DNA from: Planctomycetaceae bacterium
GTDB lineage: Bacteria > Planctomycetota > Planctomycetia > Planctomycetales > Planctomycetaceae
DNA length: 64,000 nt
Reading direction: 5' to 3'
NCBI GenBank assembly: GCA_021732995.1
Contig: JAKFWA010000024.1
Span: forward strand, 62,001-126,000
Shown: positions 8,915 to 18,527 of the stretch, one piece after another
Position numbering within the stretch: position 1 is the first letter of the stretch
Layout of the letters: every line of letters begins with the position of its first letter
Made by a program: the position numbers and the translations under genes
The notes under the pieces: model-generated
What the model was told of the DNA's origin: nothing
Seen by the model: the letters and a program-made list of their open reading frames with translations, nothing else
The model's database searches: none

Positions 8915-11900
8915 TCACACTCCTGTCGTGATGAGCGCATCCGAGTTCGTGGCACATGAGGTGGCCAGCTTGCAGCCGATGTCCGTTGCCAGGCGCTGGT
9001 CAAGAACATCGGTCGGTGGCAGTTCCAGGAAGACCTCACCGTTCTCGACTTTCACCGGGAACGTTTCGATGTGGTATTCCTCGCCCTGCAGCGATTCACC
9101 GGATTCCAGCGAGAACGTCTTCTTATGCAACGGGCACGCGACCTTCGGAATACCGCCCATGTCTCCGATGATGCCGCGACCGAGCACGAAGGCTTTCTTG
9201 TGCGGGCACATGTTCTGACAGGCGTACCACTCGCCGCGGCTCGCGAAGTTGAACACTGCGATCTGCACTTTCCCGTACTTGACCGTCGCACCACCATCAT
9301 TCGGGAAGTCGTCCACCTTGCCGACCGCGACCCAACTGCGCTGCGGTTCGACATCTCGTTCATGATCGGCCCAACTGCGGCCGTCATGCATCTTGAACTG
9401 TTCCAGCGAGACGAACTCGGACGGCCACATCCCAGGATGAGTCTGGCCGCGTTCGTTGACGAACTCGATCGTCGGCTCGTTGTCATCCGAATTCATGAAC
9501 TGCTTGAAGCGAGCCCGCTTCTCGGGATCACGCACGACGGCGGCCCATTCGCATTCGTAGCGATCGACCAGCCGCTGCAGCATGCCTTCCAGATCGGCGG
9601 CAATCTCCAGCTTGTCGGTAATCACGACATCGCGAATGTGATCAATGCCGCCTTCCAGTTTCTCGAGCCAGACCGCCGTACGCGTCAGGCGATCGGCCGT
9701 CGAGATGTAGTACATCAGGAAGCGGTCGATGTATTTCAGCGCGGTGTCTTCATCGATATCACCGATCAGCAGATCAGCGTGACGCGGCTTCGCACCACCG
9801 TTGCCGCACACATAGAGGTTGTAACCCTTCTCGGTCGCAACGAGTCCCACGTCCTTGCATTGAGCTTCGGCACATTCGCGGACGCAGCCGGAGACGGCCA
9901 TCTTGATCTTGTGAGGGGCGCGAATGCCCTTGTAACGATTCTCCACGCGGATCGCGAAACCGACGGAATCCTGCACGCCGTAGCGGCACCAAGTCGAACC
10001 CACGCAACTCTTCACGGTTCGCAGCGCCTTGCCATACGCATGACCGCTCTCGAACCCGGCATCGACCAGCCGTTCCCAGATGTCCGGCAGGTCCTGAACC
10101 TGAGCCCCGAACAAGTCGACGCGCTGACCGCCGGTAATCTTCGTGTAGAGCCCGTACTCGCGAGCGACCTCGCCCAACACAATCAGCTTCTCGGGAGTGA
10201 TCTCTCCGCCAGCCACGCGCGGCACCACCGAGTACGACCCGCCGCGTTGAATGTTGGCGAGGAAGCGGTCGTTGGAGTCCTGCAGGGCTTCGTGTTCTTC
10301 GCCGAGAATGTGGTCATTCCACAAGCTGGCCAGAATCGACGTCACAGCGGGCTTACAGATTTCGCAGCCATTGCCCTTACCGTGCTTCGCGAGTGCATCG
10401 GCGAAGGTCTTAATTTCCTGCACCTTGATGACAGCGAACAGTTCCGTTCGCGACATCGGGAAGTGTTCGCAGAGGTGATTCACGACGGTCTTGCCGGCCT
10501 TCTTCAACTCCGCGTTGAAGAGGTCCGTCACCATCGGCATGCAGCCACCGCAACCGGTACCAGCGCGAGTGCACTTCTTAAGTCCGGCGAGTGAATCGCA
10601 AGTCCCGTCCTTGATCGCCGAGCAGATCTGGCCCTTGCTGACGTTGTTGCAGGAGCAGATCTGAGCTGAGTCAGGCAACGCATCCACGCCACCGAGTCCG
10701 CCCTTGCCACCGTCAGACTTGCCGACGAGCAGTTCATGCGGTTCGCACGGCAACGGATCGTCAGTGCGGGAGAATGGCAGGAACGTACCGTAGTCCGACG
10801 CATCGCCAACCAGGATGCCACCAAGCAGTCGCTTGCCGTCCACGCTGAAAAACAACTTCTTGTAGATGCCCTTGAAGGGATCTTCGAAGGTCAGCGGAGT
10901 GGCCTGTTCGGGAGTGAGTTCGTACTTGCCGAAGCTGGCGACGTCGCAACCCATTAGCTTGAGCTTCGTGGACAGGTCCGTGCCTTTGAAGGTGCGCGAG
11001 TCGCCGATCAAGTTCGCAGCCACGATCTCAGCCATTTCGTAGCCGGGCGCGACGAGTCCGTAGACCATGCCGCCATGCAAGGCGCATTCGCCAATCGCGA
11101 AGACCTTTGGATCGCTGGTGGTAAGTTGATCGTCGACGGAAATGCCGCCCCGCTCGCCAACTTTCAGACCGAACTGCTTCGCCAGTTCATCACGCGGACG
11201 AATACCGGCCGACACGATGATCATGTCGCAGTCGAGCTTGGACCCGTCCTGGAACTCCAACCCGGTCACATGTCCTTCACCCATGACGGATTTAGTGGCC
11301 TTGTGCAGGTGCACCTTCACGCCGAGCGATTCAATCTTCTTGATCAGCACTCTGGAGCCGGCATCATCGACCTGACGCGGCATCAAGCGACCGCTGAATT
11401 CAACGACGTGAGTTTCCAGACCTAGATCATATGCTGCCTTAGCGGCTTCCAGACCGAGCAGACCACCGCCGATGACGGCGCAGCTTTTGGAGTGTTTCGA
11501 GTATTCGATGATGTGCGACAGGTCTTCGATCGTGCGGTACACGAAGACGCCGCGATTCTGAATGCCCGGCACCGTGGGCACGAAGGGGAATGAACCCGTC
11601 GCCAGAATGCAGGCGTCGTATTGAATCTCGACGCCCTTCTGCGACTTCACAACTTGAGTGTCGCGGTCGATCTCACAGGCCCGGTCGCCGACGTGCAACT
11701 CCACACCATGCTCGGCATACCACTCGCGGCGCGCGATCATCAGTTTTTCGGCGTCACGATGGGCGAAAAAGCTGGTCAGACCGACGCGGTCATACGCAGC
11801 GCGAGACTCTTCGCAGAATGTGACAATCTGCCATTCCTGGCGGGTGTCAAATTCGACGAGCTTCTCGCAGAAGCGCTGGCCGACCATGCCATTGCCAATC

Positions 11901-11974
11901 ACCACCACAGTCTTCTTACGGACTGCCTGCACCACTGGCACAGCAAGCGGTGATTCCGTTGCGGACGAAATCAT
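8915..11974 (-). CDS. nirB: Nitrite reductase, large subunit fused to NirD-like Rieske domain
   Basis: This 1019-aa protein reduces nitrite to ammonium. The N-terminal NAD(P)H/FAD part begins at VVVIGNGMVGQRF and has a second dinucleotide-binding motif (VIGGGLLGLEAA). A BFD-like [2Fe-2S] segment follows (CSCNNVSKGQIC...CTRAGTGCGGC). The sirohaem/4Fe-4S ligands are CVGSTWC and CVRECAEAQC. The last 110 residues or so are a Rieske domain with C-x-H (CPHK) and C-x2-H (CPLH), equivalent to the separate NirD subunit of E. coli. GAAGG lies about 8 nt before the ATG. It is the first gene of the nirBD-dmsBC-nasA operon and lies 343 bp after a globin-coupled sensor kinase. The leader contains overlapping hairpins, listed separately. 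Confidence 0.93.
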   Translation of the reverse strand: MISSATESPLAVPVVQAVRKKTVVVIGNGMVGQRFCEKLVEFDTRQEWQIVTFCEESRAAYDRVGLTSFFAHRDAEKLMIARREWYAEHGVELHVGDRACEIDRDTQVVKSQKGVEIQYDACILATGSFPFVPTVPGIQNRGVFVYRTIEDLSHIIEYSKHSKSCAVIGGGLLGLEAAKAAYDLGLETHVVEFSGRLMPRQVDDAGSRVLIKKIESLGVKVHLHKATKSVMGEGHVTGLEFQDGSKLDCDMIIVSAGIRPRDELAKQFGLKVGERGGISVDDQLTTSDPKVFAIGECALHGGMVYGLVAPGYEMAEIVAANLIGDSRTFKGTDLSTKLKLMGCDVASFGKYELTPEQATPLTFEDPFKGIYKKLFFSVDGKRLLGGILVGDASDYGTFLPFSRTDDPLPCEPHELLVGKSDGGKGGLGGVDALPDSAQICSCNNVSKGQICSAIKDGTCDSLAGLKKCTRAGTGCGGCMPMVTDLFNAELKKAGKTVVNHLCEHFPMSRTELFAVIKVQEIKTFADALAKHGKGNGCEICKPAVTSILASLWNDHILGEEHEALQDSNDRFLANIQRGGSYSVVPRVAGGEITPEKLIVLGEVAREYGLYTKITGGQRVDLFGAQVQDLPDIWERLVDAGFESGHAYGKALRTVKSCVGSTWCRYGVQDSVGFAIRVENRYKGIRAPHKIKMAVSGCVRECAEAQCKDVGLVATEKGYNLYVCGNGGAKPRHADLLIGDIDEDTALKYIDRFLMYYISTADRLTRTAVWLEKLEGGIDHIRDVVITDKLEIAADLEGMLQRLVDRYECEWAAVVRDPEKRARFKQFMNSDDNEPTIEFVNERGQTHPGMWPSEFVSLEQFKMHDGRSWADHERDVEPQRSWVAVGKVDDFPNDGGATVKYGKVQIAVFNFASRGEWYACQNMCPHKKAFVLGRGIIGDMGGIPKVACPLHKKTFSLESGESLQGEEYHIETFPVKVENGEVFLELPPTDVLDQRLATDIGCKLATSCATNSDALITTGV

Positions 11975-11983
11975 AACGTACCT

Positions 11984-12009
11984 TCACGCCACGTGAGCTA
12001 AACCTCACG
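11984..12009 (-). promoter_or_regulatory. Overlapping alternative hairpins before nirB
   Basis: Two inverted repeats share sequence. TCACG-CCA-CGTGA (11984-11996) would fold right onto the ribosome-binding site (CCTTC on the plus strand, 11981-11985). CGTGAG-CTAAAC-CTCACG (11992-12009) is a perfect 6-bp stem with a 6-nt loop. They cannot form together, so they could act as a translation switch for the nir-nas operon. This is inferred from sequence alone. Confidence 0.35.
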
Positions 12010-12049
12010 CGTCACGGAGTCTGCGCCGGTGAGCAGCCAGCGGACTCAA

Positions 12050-12080
12050 GCCTTATGGGGAGTTCGAAGTCCAATAAGGC
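12050..12080. promoter_or_regulatory. Inverted repeat in the nirB leader/promoter region
   Basis: GCCTTAT (12050-12056) and ATAAGGC (12074-12080) form a perfect 7-bp inverted repeat around a 17-nt centre that itself has GGA/TCC pairing. It lies about 75-105 nt upstream of the nirB start in a 343-bp gene-free stretch. It could be an operator or a leader hairpin. There is no T-run, so a simple terminator is unlikely. I see no other clear sites in 11975-12317. Confidence 0.3.
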
Positions 12081-12317
12081 AATCACTGTGCCGGGGGCGG
12101 GGACACGCGTGGCAGAAACTCGCCCACACGTGGTGAACCCCGTAATTCGTGGCATTTTCTACAATTGGAGGGTTTACACGCGACGGTGGGCTTGCGCAGG
12201 AGCTATGCAGGACTGACTCGACCCTCATCATTTCAACACCCAGCGATATGGCGAAGTCTATGTCGGCGATGGGGTTACTGCGAGAAAACGTCGGCGGAAT
12301 GAGCTGAACAGGTCTGG

Positions 12318-13514
12318 TCAGGTTTCGTCAGCAGGGCAGGGTTGGCCAGGCAACTCGACGGAGAACGTCGTCCCGACTCCCGGAGTGCTGGCGACGGCGA
12401 GATGGCCGTGATGCTTATCCAGAATCGTACGGCTCAACGCCAGGCCGAGCCCCAACCCGCGGGACTTGGTCGAGAACAGCGGCTCCATGACCTGATGAAT
12501 GATTGAATCCGGAATACCGATGCCGGTGTCAGAGACTTCAATCACAATAGTCTGTCCACGCTGGGGATCGACAATGCCGGCTCGCGCCTTGATCGTCAGG
12601 GTGCCTCCATCCGGCATGGCGTCGACGGCATTCCGGACCAGGTTGCCGATCACGATCTGCAACTGCGAGGGGTCGGCTTCGATCCGGGAGTACTCGCCAG
12701 CGCATTCGATGGAGACATTCACACTTTGAGGAATCGGATTCGAGCCGACAGCCTGCACCATGAAGTCCTGCAGGTCGAGCCATTCCAGTTTCGGCCACGG
12801 CATGCGCGCGAAATTGGACAGCGTGGTGATGACCCGGTTTGAAAGCTCCACCTGTCGATCAATCCGAGTCAGATGTTCGCGCTGCTTCTCCGTCGTCGGC
12901 TGCCGCGCGTTCAATAGATAGTAGACTGAAGTCTTGATCACATTCAGCGGATTTCGCAACTCGTGCGCAATCCCCGCCGAGATCTGGCCGATCGTCGCCA
13001 GACGCTCGATACGCTGCTCGCGCGCGTTGAACTCCGTCTGATAAGCGAACTCAATGATGACCAGATCGAGGTCTAGCAATCGATGCAGCGACGCTACCGC
13101 CGCCTCCAATTCGCGAGATGGCAAGGTGGATCGCGCATAGGCGGCTTCGGCCAGCTTCGCGCGAATCCGGCAGAGAGCCGCGTTGACGAAGTAAGGAGCC
13201 AGGCCGATTTCCACATGCCGGTGCCCGACCCGAAACCGCTGGGCCACGAAACGCTCGTCGTAGGGCCCCCGAAACAGTTCTTCGATCCAGAATTTCAGAG
13301 TCTGCTTGAGAGTGGCGATCTGCGCATCGCCGCCGGAAATCGTCTTCATCGCGGCGGGATGACGCCGCAGTTCCTCGTAAAAGGCATCCACGATCTCACC
13401 GATCGCCGGTGCGACGTCGCGATGGAGTTGTTGCAGGTGCCGCCCGTCTTCGTCGGTCCAACCGACGTAGCCCTGAAGCTCGCGATACAGCTCGATAACA
13501 GCGGATGACTGCAT
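12318..13514 (-). CDS. Globin-coupled sensor histidine kinase
   Basis: This is a 398-aa soluble sensor kinase. Residues 1-165 resemble the protoglobin/globin-coupled-sensor fold. The pattern G-x2-H-x2-IGL puts the likely proximal haem histidine at H100. A HisKA dimerisation helix follows with the phospho-acceptor H184 in GIAHELRNP. The ATPase domain has the N box NLVRNAVDAM, DTGIGI, and the G2 box GLGLGLAL. Globin sensors bind O2, NO or CO. Placed directly upstream of the nir-nas operon on the same strand, it probably reports oxygen or NO status to nitrogen assimilation (inference). No response regulator is in the window, so its partner must be encoded elsewhere. Confidence 0.88.
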   Translation of the reverse strand: MQSSAVIELYRELQGYVGWTDEDGRHLQQLHRDVAPAIGEIVDAFYEELRRHPAAMKTISGGDAQIATLKQTLKFWIEELFRGPYDERFVAQRFRVGHRHVEIGLAPYFVNAALCRIRAKLAEAAYARSTLPSRELEAAVASLHRLLDLDLVIIEFAYQTEFNAREQRIERLATIGQISAGIAHELRNPLNVIKTSVYYLLNARQPTTEKQREHLTRIDRQVELSNRVITTLSNFARMPWPKLEWLDLQDFMVQAVGSNPIPQSVNVSIECAGEYSRIEADPSQLQIVIGNLVRNAVDAMPDGGTLTIKARAGIVDPQRGQTIVIEVSDTGIGIPDSIIHQVMEPLFSTKSRGLGLGLALSRTILDKHHGHLAVASTPGVGTTFSVELPGQPCPADET

Positions 13515-13763
13515 GGAGACCCTTCACCTGCCCTGGCACCCTGCTCCCGAGTGCCACCTACCGAACCCACGACCCCGTTTAGAAAACACCGAATGAACCT
13601 CGCCGAAGGCAACTTATGTGCCTCGAATTGACTGCGAGTGTCTGAGAGCGGCCTTTGACGTTCGCCGCCGCTGCATCGGCAACTCAGTTTGCTAAATCCT
13701 GCATTTCCCGCCCAAAACAAGCTGGCGTCTTTAATTGGATTTAGGCATCCTATTTGCAAGTTT

Positions 13764-13831
13764 GACTGTCAACAGTCGTTCTGAGCTGGCAACCGTGCGG
13801 TAGTGCTCAGTCTTGAACCTCAGCCGCACGG
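13764..13831. promoter_or_regulatory. Two inverted repeats between the sensor kinase and the DUF3365 gene
   Basis: GACTGT-CA-ACAGTC (13764-13777) is a compact perfect inverted repeat of operator type. CCGTGCGG (13793-13800) pairs perfectly with CCGCACGG (13824-13831). Both lie in the 393-bp divergent gap 13515-13907, 77-144 nt before the DUF3365 start. They may be binding sites or leader structure for that gene. Nothing else was recognised in this gap. Confidence 0.35.
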
Positions 13832-13907
13832 CCGGGTGAGTGTGCACCGCGCAGAGCCTCGCTCACACATCGTTCTGGTCAGGAAACCTCGCATTTCAGG
13901 AGTTACC

Positions 13908-14441
13908 ATGAAGCTCTCTCGTCGCGTCACCGTGCTGGGAACCACGTTCGTGTCCTTGGCAGCGTTTGTCGGCTGGCTGTCCGCAGCAGATGCCAGCCGC
14001 GCCCCTGCGCCTGAGGCGGTCGCCAGAACTCGCAAACAGGTGAAGATGCTGGACGACCTGTACAAGACGGCTGTGGTGTTAATCACCAAGCACTATGTCG
14101 AAGGCAAGCAGGCGGCGTCCGCGGGTACTGCCGCGAAGTTGATCTTCAAGGAGATGAAGGCCAAGGGCCATCACGACGTCGAACTGCTCGATGTGACCGG
14201 TCAGCCCTACAACGAAGAGAACGTGGCCAATGACGACTTCGAGAAGGAAGCCATCAAGCAACTAAAGGCGGGCAAGAGCTTCGTCGAACAAGTGGTCTCG
14301 AAGGACGGCAAGGATTACTTCCGAGCCGCCACACCGATTCCCGTGGTGCTCGATAAGTGCATTCAATGCCATGAGAACTATCGCGACGTCAAAGCCGGCG
14401 CGCCCATCGGCGCCTTGGTGTACACGTTGCCAATCGAGTAA
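13908..14441 (+). CDS. Exported DUF3365 haem-binding protein
   Basis: This is a 177-aa protein starting at MKLSRRVTV, with AGGAG 6 nt upstream. Residues 1-28 are a signal peptide ending near LSAADA. The rest resembles the DUF3365/Tll0287-like domain, a PAS-like fold that binds c-type haem. The haem site CIQCH is near residue 145, followed by a conserved ENYRDVKAGAPIGALVYTLP tail. The protein probably sits in the periplasm as a redox or gas sensor/carrier. It diverges from the globin-coupled kinase, and a haem protein next to a haem sensor may share regulation (inference). It is complete and of normal length for the family. Confidence 0.82.
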   Translation: MKLSRRVTVLGTTFVSLAAFVGWLSAADASRAPAPEAVARTRKQVKMLDDLYKTAVVLITKHYVEGKQAASAGTAAKLIFKEMKAKGHHDVELLDVTGQPYNEENVANDDFEKEAIKQLKAGKSFVEQVVSKDGKDYFRAATPIPVVLDKCIQCHENYRDVKAGAPIGALVYTLPIE

Positions 14442-14630
14442 TGCGTTCCGCATCTCGGTATGAGTGCACCGGCGGGCGGAATGAGCGCCCGCCGCCGTGC
14501 TACGCGCTATGGTCGTGACGTGCTGGGTTGTCAGAGTCGCGGGGCGGTTTCGAATTGCCATTCAGGCACGGCGGGCTTGTGAGCTAAGGTTTGCACCTTG
14601 CAAGACTTGGACGCACGCAGAAAGGGCAGC

Positions 14631-16913
14631 ATGGCAGCCGCGACTCAACATACTTGGCGTTTCTTCCGAGCTGGTGGTTTCGATCAAGTCAGGCTCGATA
14701 CCGGGGCCGACATCGCCAACCTGGAGCACCTTGACCAGAAGCTCTGGGTCGCATTGAGCTGTCCCGCGCGCGGTATCGAGTTCGATGAAAAAACTCTGGA
14801 ACTGATCGACCTCGATAAGGATGGTCGCATCCGGTACGTCGAGATTCTGGCGGCAGCGCGGTTCGCGTGCAGTCTACTGAAGAACCCCGGTGAACTGTTG
14901 AAGGGCTCGGCGTCGCTGCCGCTGTCGGCGATCAGTGACAGCACTCCGGAGGGCAAACGTCTGCTGCAGTCGGCCAAGCAGATTCTGAACGATCTCGGCA
15001 AAGGCACAGCCATCGCGATCAGCGTGGATGACACATCCGACACGACGAAGATCTTTTCGGCGACGATCTTCAATGGCGACGGAATTGTGCCCATTGACTC
15101 GACCACGAATCCCGTCACTCAGGCCGTGTTGCAGAACATTATTGATTGCATGGGTGCTGAGAACGATCGCAGTGGCAAACCGGGAGTGAATCAGGCCAAG
15201 GTGGATCAGTTCTTCGGCGAGATCGCCACGTACACTGCCTGGAACAGCCTGGTCGAAACCGACCCGTCCATCCTGCCACTGGGTGATCAGACGAAAGCGG
15301 CCTCGGATGCGCTCAATGCTGTTCGATCAAAAGCTGAAGACTACTTCGCCCGTTGCAAGCTGGCGGCGTTCGATGCCCGTTCCGTCGCGGCCATGAACCT
15401 GACGGAAGAGGAGTATCTGCGAGTCGCTTCCAAAGATTTTTCCCTGACTGCGGATGAAGTGGCCCACTTCCCGCTGTCACGAATTGATGCCAATCGTCCG
15501 CTGCCGCTGACTGGCGGTCTCAATCCCGCGTGGGAAGCTCGTATCGCGGCCTTTGCGAAAGAGACCGTGCAGCCGATTCTCGGCCCGCGCGAAGAATTGA
15601 CCGAGGCCGACTTTGCCACCGTAACCGCCAAACTGGTGCCCTACGACAAGTGGCTTGCCGCGCGTCCCATGACGTCGCTCGACAGGCTGGGACCTCAACG
15701 TGTGCGCGAGATTGAACAGCTCAACGCCAAGCCGGAAATAGACCTCTTGCTGGCTGAAGACATCCGACTGTCGGAGTACAGCCAGCAGATTGAAACCGTC
15801 GACAAGCTGGTGCGGCTTAACCGCGATCTGTACCGGCTGCTGTGCAACTTCGTAAACTTCCGCGACTTCTACGCGCGGCAGGACAAAGCCATCTTCCAGG
15901 TTGGCACTTTGTACCTCGATCAGCGCAGTTGTGATCTGTGTGTGCGAGTGGAGGACATCACCAAGCACGCGACGCTCGCGACGCTGAGCCGCGCTTACCT
16001 GGCCTACTGCGAATGCACTCGACGATCAGGCGATGCCGAGAAGATAACGATCGCCGCGGCGTTCACTGCAGGCGATTCGGACTACCTGATGGTCGGCCGC
16101 AATGGCGTGTTCTACGACCGCAAGGGATGTGACTGGGACGCGACGATCATCAAGATCGTGGACAATCCCATCAGCGTGCGGCAGGCATTCTGGGCTCCCT
16201 ACAAGCGTGCCATGCGGTGGATTGAAGAGCAAATCACGAAGCACGCCGTAGCAGCCGATGCAGCCGCGACGAACAAACTCACCACGACCGCCACCACGGT
16301 CGGTACCGCGGCCACGACGCCACTCCCCGCGCCTGCCCCGGTAACAGCCCCTGCTTCCGTCCCGGTAAAACCCAAGTTCGATGTGGGTGTTGTCGCCGCG
16401 ATGGGCGTCGCGATCGGCGGCGTGACGGCTGCGTTTGGAGCAATCCTGCAGGCGTTCTTCGGACTTGGACCGTGGATGCCGATCGGATTCTTCGCGGCGA
16501 TCCTGTTGATCTCTGGCCCGTCCATGCTCGTCGCCTGGCTGAAACTGCGGCAACGCAACCTCGGCCCGATCCTGGACGCGAACGGCTGGGCCGTGAATTC
16601 CCGCGCGATGATCTCCATTCCATTTGGGAGCGTACTCACCGCGATTGCGACGCTGCCGCCGGGAGCCCGCCGCGACATCTTCGATCCCTATGCGCCGAAG
16701 AAGTCTGCGTGGAACTGGATACTCTCCATCCTGCTGTGGGTCGCCACGCTCGCGGTGCTGGGCGGAGCGTTCTGGAACTTCGGGGGTCTTGAACAGATTG
16801 CTCCGGGCAAGTTCCGCAAGAGCCAGTGGATGCTCGACAACGAGAAGTCCGACAAGGCAGCCGCAGACAAAGCCGCTGCCGAGAAGGCCAAAGCCGCTCC
16901 CGCCACCAAGTAA
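14631..16913 (+). CDS. EF-hand-containing protein with C-terminal membrane helices, function unknown
   Basis: This 760-aa protein starts at MAAATQHTW. An ATG at 14598 would add 11 residues, but AAGGGC precedes 14631. Near residue 65 is an EF-hand loop of the form D-x-D-x-D-G-x-I-x3-E (DLDKDGRIRYVEI). The following 500 residues look soluble and have no motif I recognise. Near residue 545 a Thr/Ala/Pro-rich linker leads to two or three hydrophobic helices (about 590-650 and 710-735). The C-terminal tail is rich in Lys/Ala. No catalytic function can be assigned. The 190-bp gap before it holds no clear signal. Confidence 0.7.
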   Translation: MAAATQHTWRFFRAGGFDQVRLDTGADIANLEHLDQKLWVALSCPARGIEFDEKTLELIDLDKDGRIRYVEILAAARFACSLLKNPGELLKGSASLPLSAISDSTPEGKRLLQSAKQILNDLGKGTAIAISVDDTSDTTKIFSATIFNGDGIVPIDSTTNPVTQAVLQNIIDCMGAENDRSGKPGVNQAKVDQFFGEIATYTAWNSLVETDPSILPLGDQTKAASDALNAVRSKAEDYFARCKLAAFDARSVAAMNLTEEEYLRVASKDFSLTADEVAHFPLSRIDANRPLPLTGGLNPAWEARIAAFAKETVQPILGPREELTEADFATVTAKLVPYDKWLAARPMTSLDRLGPQRVREIEQLNAKPEIDLLLAEDIRLSEYSQQIETVDKLVRLNRDLYRLLCNFVNFRDFYARQDKAIFQVGTLYLDQRSCDLCVRVEDITKHATLATLSRAYLAYCECTRRSGDAEKITIAAAFTAGDSDYLMVGRNGVFYDRKGCDWDATIIKIVDNPISVRQAFWAPYKRAMRWIEEQITKHAVAADAAATNKLTTTATTVGTAATTPLPAPAPVTAPASVPVKPKFDVGVVAAMGVAIGGVTAAFGAILQAFFGLGPWMPIGFFAAILLISGPSMLVAWLKLRQRNLGPILDANGWAVNSRAMISIPFGSVLTAIATLPPGARRDIFDPYAPKKSAWNWILSILLWVATLAVLGGAFWNFGGLEQIAPGKFRKSQWMLDNEKSDKAAADKAAAEKAKAAPATK

Positions 16914-16964
16914 CTGGCGGCGGGATAGCAGCACTCATTCGAATGTCGCAGCCTCGTCCCCTGA

Positions 16965-18434
16965 CTAGCCCATCAACTCGGGAATCGGTCGGCCGCGATC
17001 AACGATCGGGGTCGGGCGGCCGTTGAAGTCGCGAATCAGAGTGGTCGCGGAATCGATGCCCATGTGGTGGTAGATCGTCGCGAGGAAGTCGCCGGGGCCG
17101 CAGATACGTTCCACCGAGTCTTCACCGCGTTTGTCGGTGCCGCCGATGAAGCCTCCAGTGCGGATGCCTCCGCCAGCCCAGATGTTGGAGAAGGCCCGGG
17201 GCCAGTGGTCACGGCCCGGCTGGATGGTGCCCGCAGGAGCGCTGGCATCGCCGCCGCCCGTGCTCGCCGCATAGCTGATCTTGGGAGTGCGACCGAACTC
17301 GCCCGTCACGACAACCAGCACTCGCTTATCGAGGCCGCGTTCGTAGATGTCTTCGATCAATGCCGTGACCGCTTGATCGTAAGCATCCGCGCGGAACTTC
17401 ATGGCTTCGAAGACGTGCATGTTAACGGCGTGATCGTCCCAGTTCTGAACTCGTCCGCAGAGCGGTCCAGCCAGACTGGTGGTCAGCACTTCGACGCCAG
17501 CTTCCACCAGACGGCGAGCGAGCAGCAGTTGCTGCCCCCAGGCATTGCGTCCATAGCGATCACGCACGCGCGGGTCTTCGAGGTTGAGGTCGAAGGCTTG
17601 TTTCGTCTTGGGATTTGTCAGCAGCGTCATGGCCTGCGATTCGAATTCGTCGAGCGCCGCCAATTCCCGTTGCTTATCGAAGGCTCGCTCCAGCGTGTCG
17701 AGGTTCTGACGTAGCGAAGAACGGCGTCCGAGACGGCGGACTTCGTTCGAATCGGAGAGGCCAATGTTTGGCACCGAGAAGGTCGGTTGATTCGGATCGC
17801 CTGACACCACGAACGGCGAATAGGCATCGCCGAGATACGCCGGGCCGTTGTATTCGAGCGGCGGGTTGATCCCGACGTAGGCAGGCAGCGGGTTCTGACG
17901 AGGTCCCTTCTGTGATCGGACATAGTTTGTCACGGACATCCAATCGGGCAAACGTGGCTTAGGCTTGTCGCGCGTATCGGAATCGCCCGAGAGCAACTGC
18001 ATCGAGCCAGCAGGGTGTCCGCCCGCGTTCTGACGCATCGACCGCAGCACCGTGAACTTGTCCGCAATCGCCGCCTGCCGTGGCATGAGTTCGCAGAAAT
18101 TCATTCCCGGTATTTTGGTCGGAATGGTGGAGTAGGGACCTCGATACTCGCTGCCCGCGTTGGGCTTGGGATCGTAGGTTTCCATGTGCGAACATCCGCC
18201 GGGCTGCCAGACCATGATGACGGCGTTCTTCTCACGGCCGGGGATGGTCGTGGTTTCGTTGGCATAAGCCGCGTTCTCGGCTCGCAGCCGGAGCAGGCCC
18301 GGCAGGCTCAATGTCGCGAAGCCGGCGAGACCCATTTGCAGGAAGCCACGACGGCTGTTCGAACAAATGCTGTCCGGGCCGGGGCAAAATACAGGCGACT
18401 TCGCATGAGAAAGATGTGTCATGGTCAGCTGCAT
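16965..18434 (-). CDS. DUF1501 protein, Tat-exported
   Basis: This 489-aa protein carries a twin-arginine signal (SRRGFLQMGLAGFATLSLPGLL). The DUF1501 body belongs to the alkaline-phosphatase/sulfatase-like superfamily: VWQPGGCSHMETYDPKP near the start, RMDADEAD-type acidic and His positions, VVVTGEFGRTPK, GRDHWPRAFSNIWAGGGIRTG, and DFLATIYHHMGID at the end. These proteins are abundant in planctomycetes and nearly always paired with DUF1549/DUF1553 proteins. Their substrate is unknown. It is the last gene of the minus-strand operon running from 23677. A second in-frame ATG at 18422 is possible as the start. Confidence 0.85.
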   Translation of the reverse strand: MQLTMTHLSHAKSPVFCPGPDSICSNSRRGFLQMGLAGFATLSLPGLLRLRAENAAYANETTTIPGREKNAVIMVWQPGGCSHMETYDPKPNAGSEYRGPYSTIPTKIPGMNFCELMPRQAAIADKFTVLRSMRQNAGGHPAGSMQLLSGDSDTRDKPKPRLPDWMSVTNYVRSQKGPRQNPLPAYVGINPPLEYNGPAYLGDAYSPFVVSGDPNQPTFSVPNIGLSDSNEVRRLGRRSSLRQNLDTLERAFDKQRELAALDEFESQAMTLLTNPKTKQAFDLNLEDPRVRDRYGRNAWGQQLLLARRLVEAGVEVLTTSLAGPLCGRVQNWDDHAVNMHVFEAMKFRADAYDQAVTALIEDIYERGLDKRVLVVVTGEFGRTPKISYAASTGGGDASAPAGTIQPGRDHWPRAFSNIWAGGGIRTGGFIGGTDKRGEDSVERICGPGDFLATIYHHMGIDSATTLIRDFNGRPTPIVDRGRPIPELMG

Positions 18435-18527
18435 CCGGGAGTCTGGAAGGAAGGGTCGTAGGGGCGGGAGCTGGCGATGCTGCCCTGCGAAACGGCGTGC
18501 TTCGCAGAGCAGGCGGGAAAGTAAAGC

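Noticed and set aside
9071-10594. Plus-strand open frame of 507 codons
   Set aside because: Antisense to nirB, whose motifs are complete; the frame has no domain and is a shadow.
12184-12198. 15-bp match CGGTGGGCTTGCGCA shared with about 43183
   Set aside because: Both copies are intergenic, but the match is short and has no symmetry; I could not separate it from chance or a common repeat.
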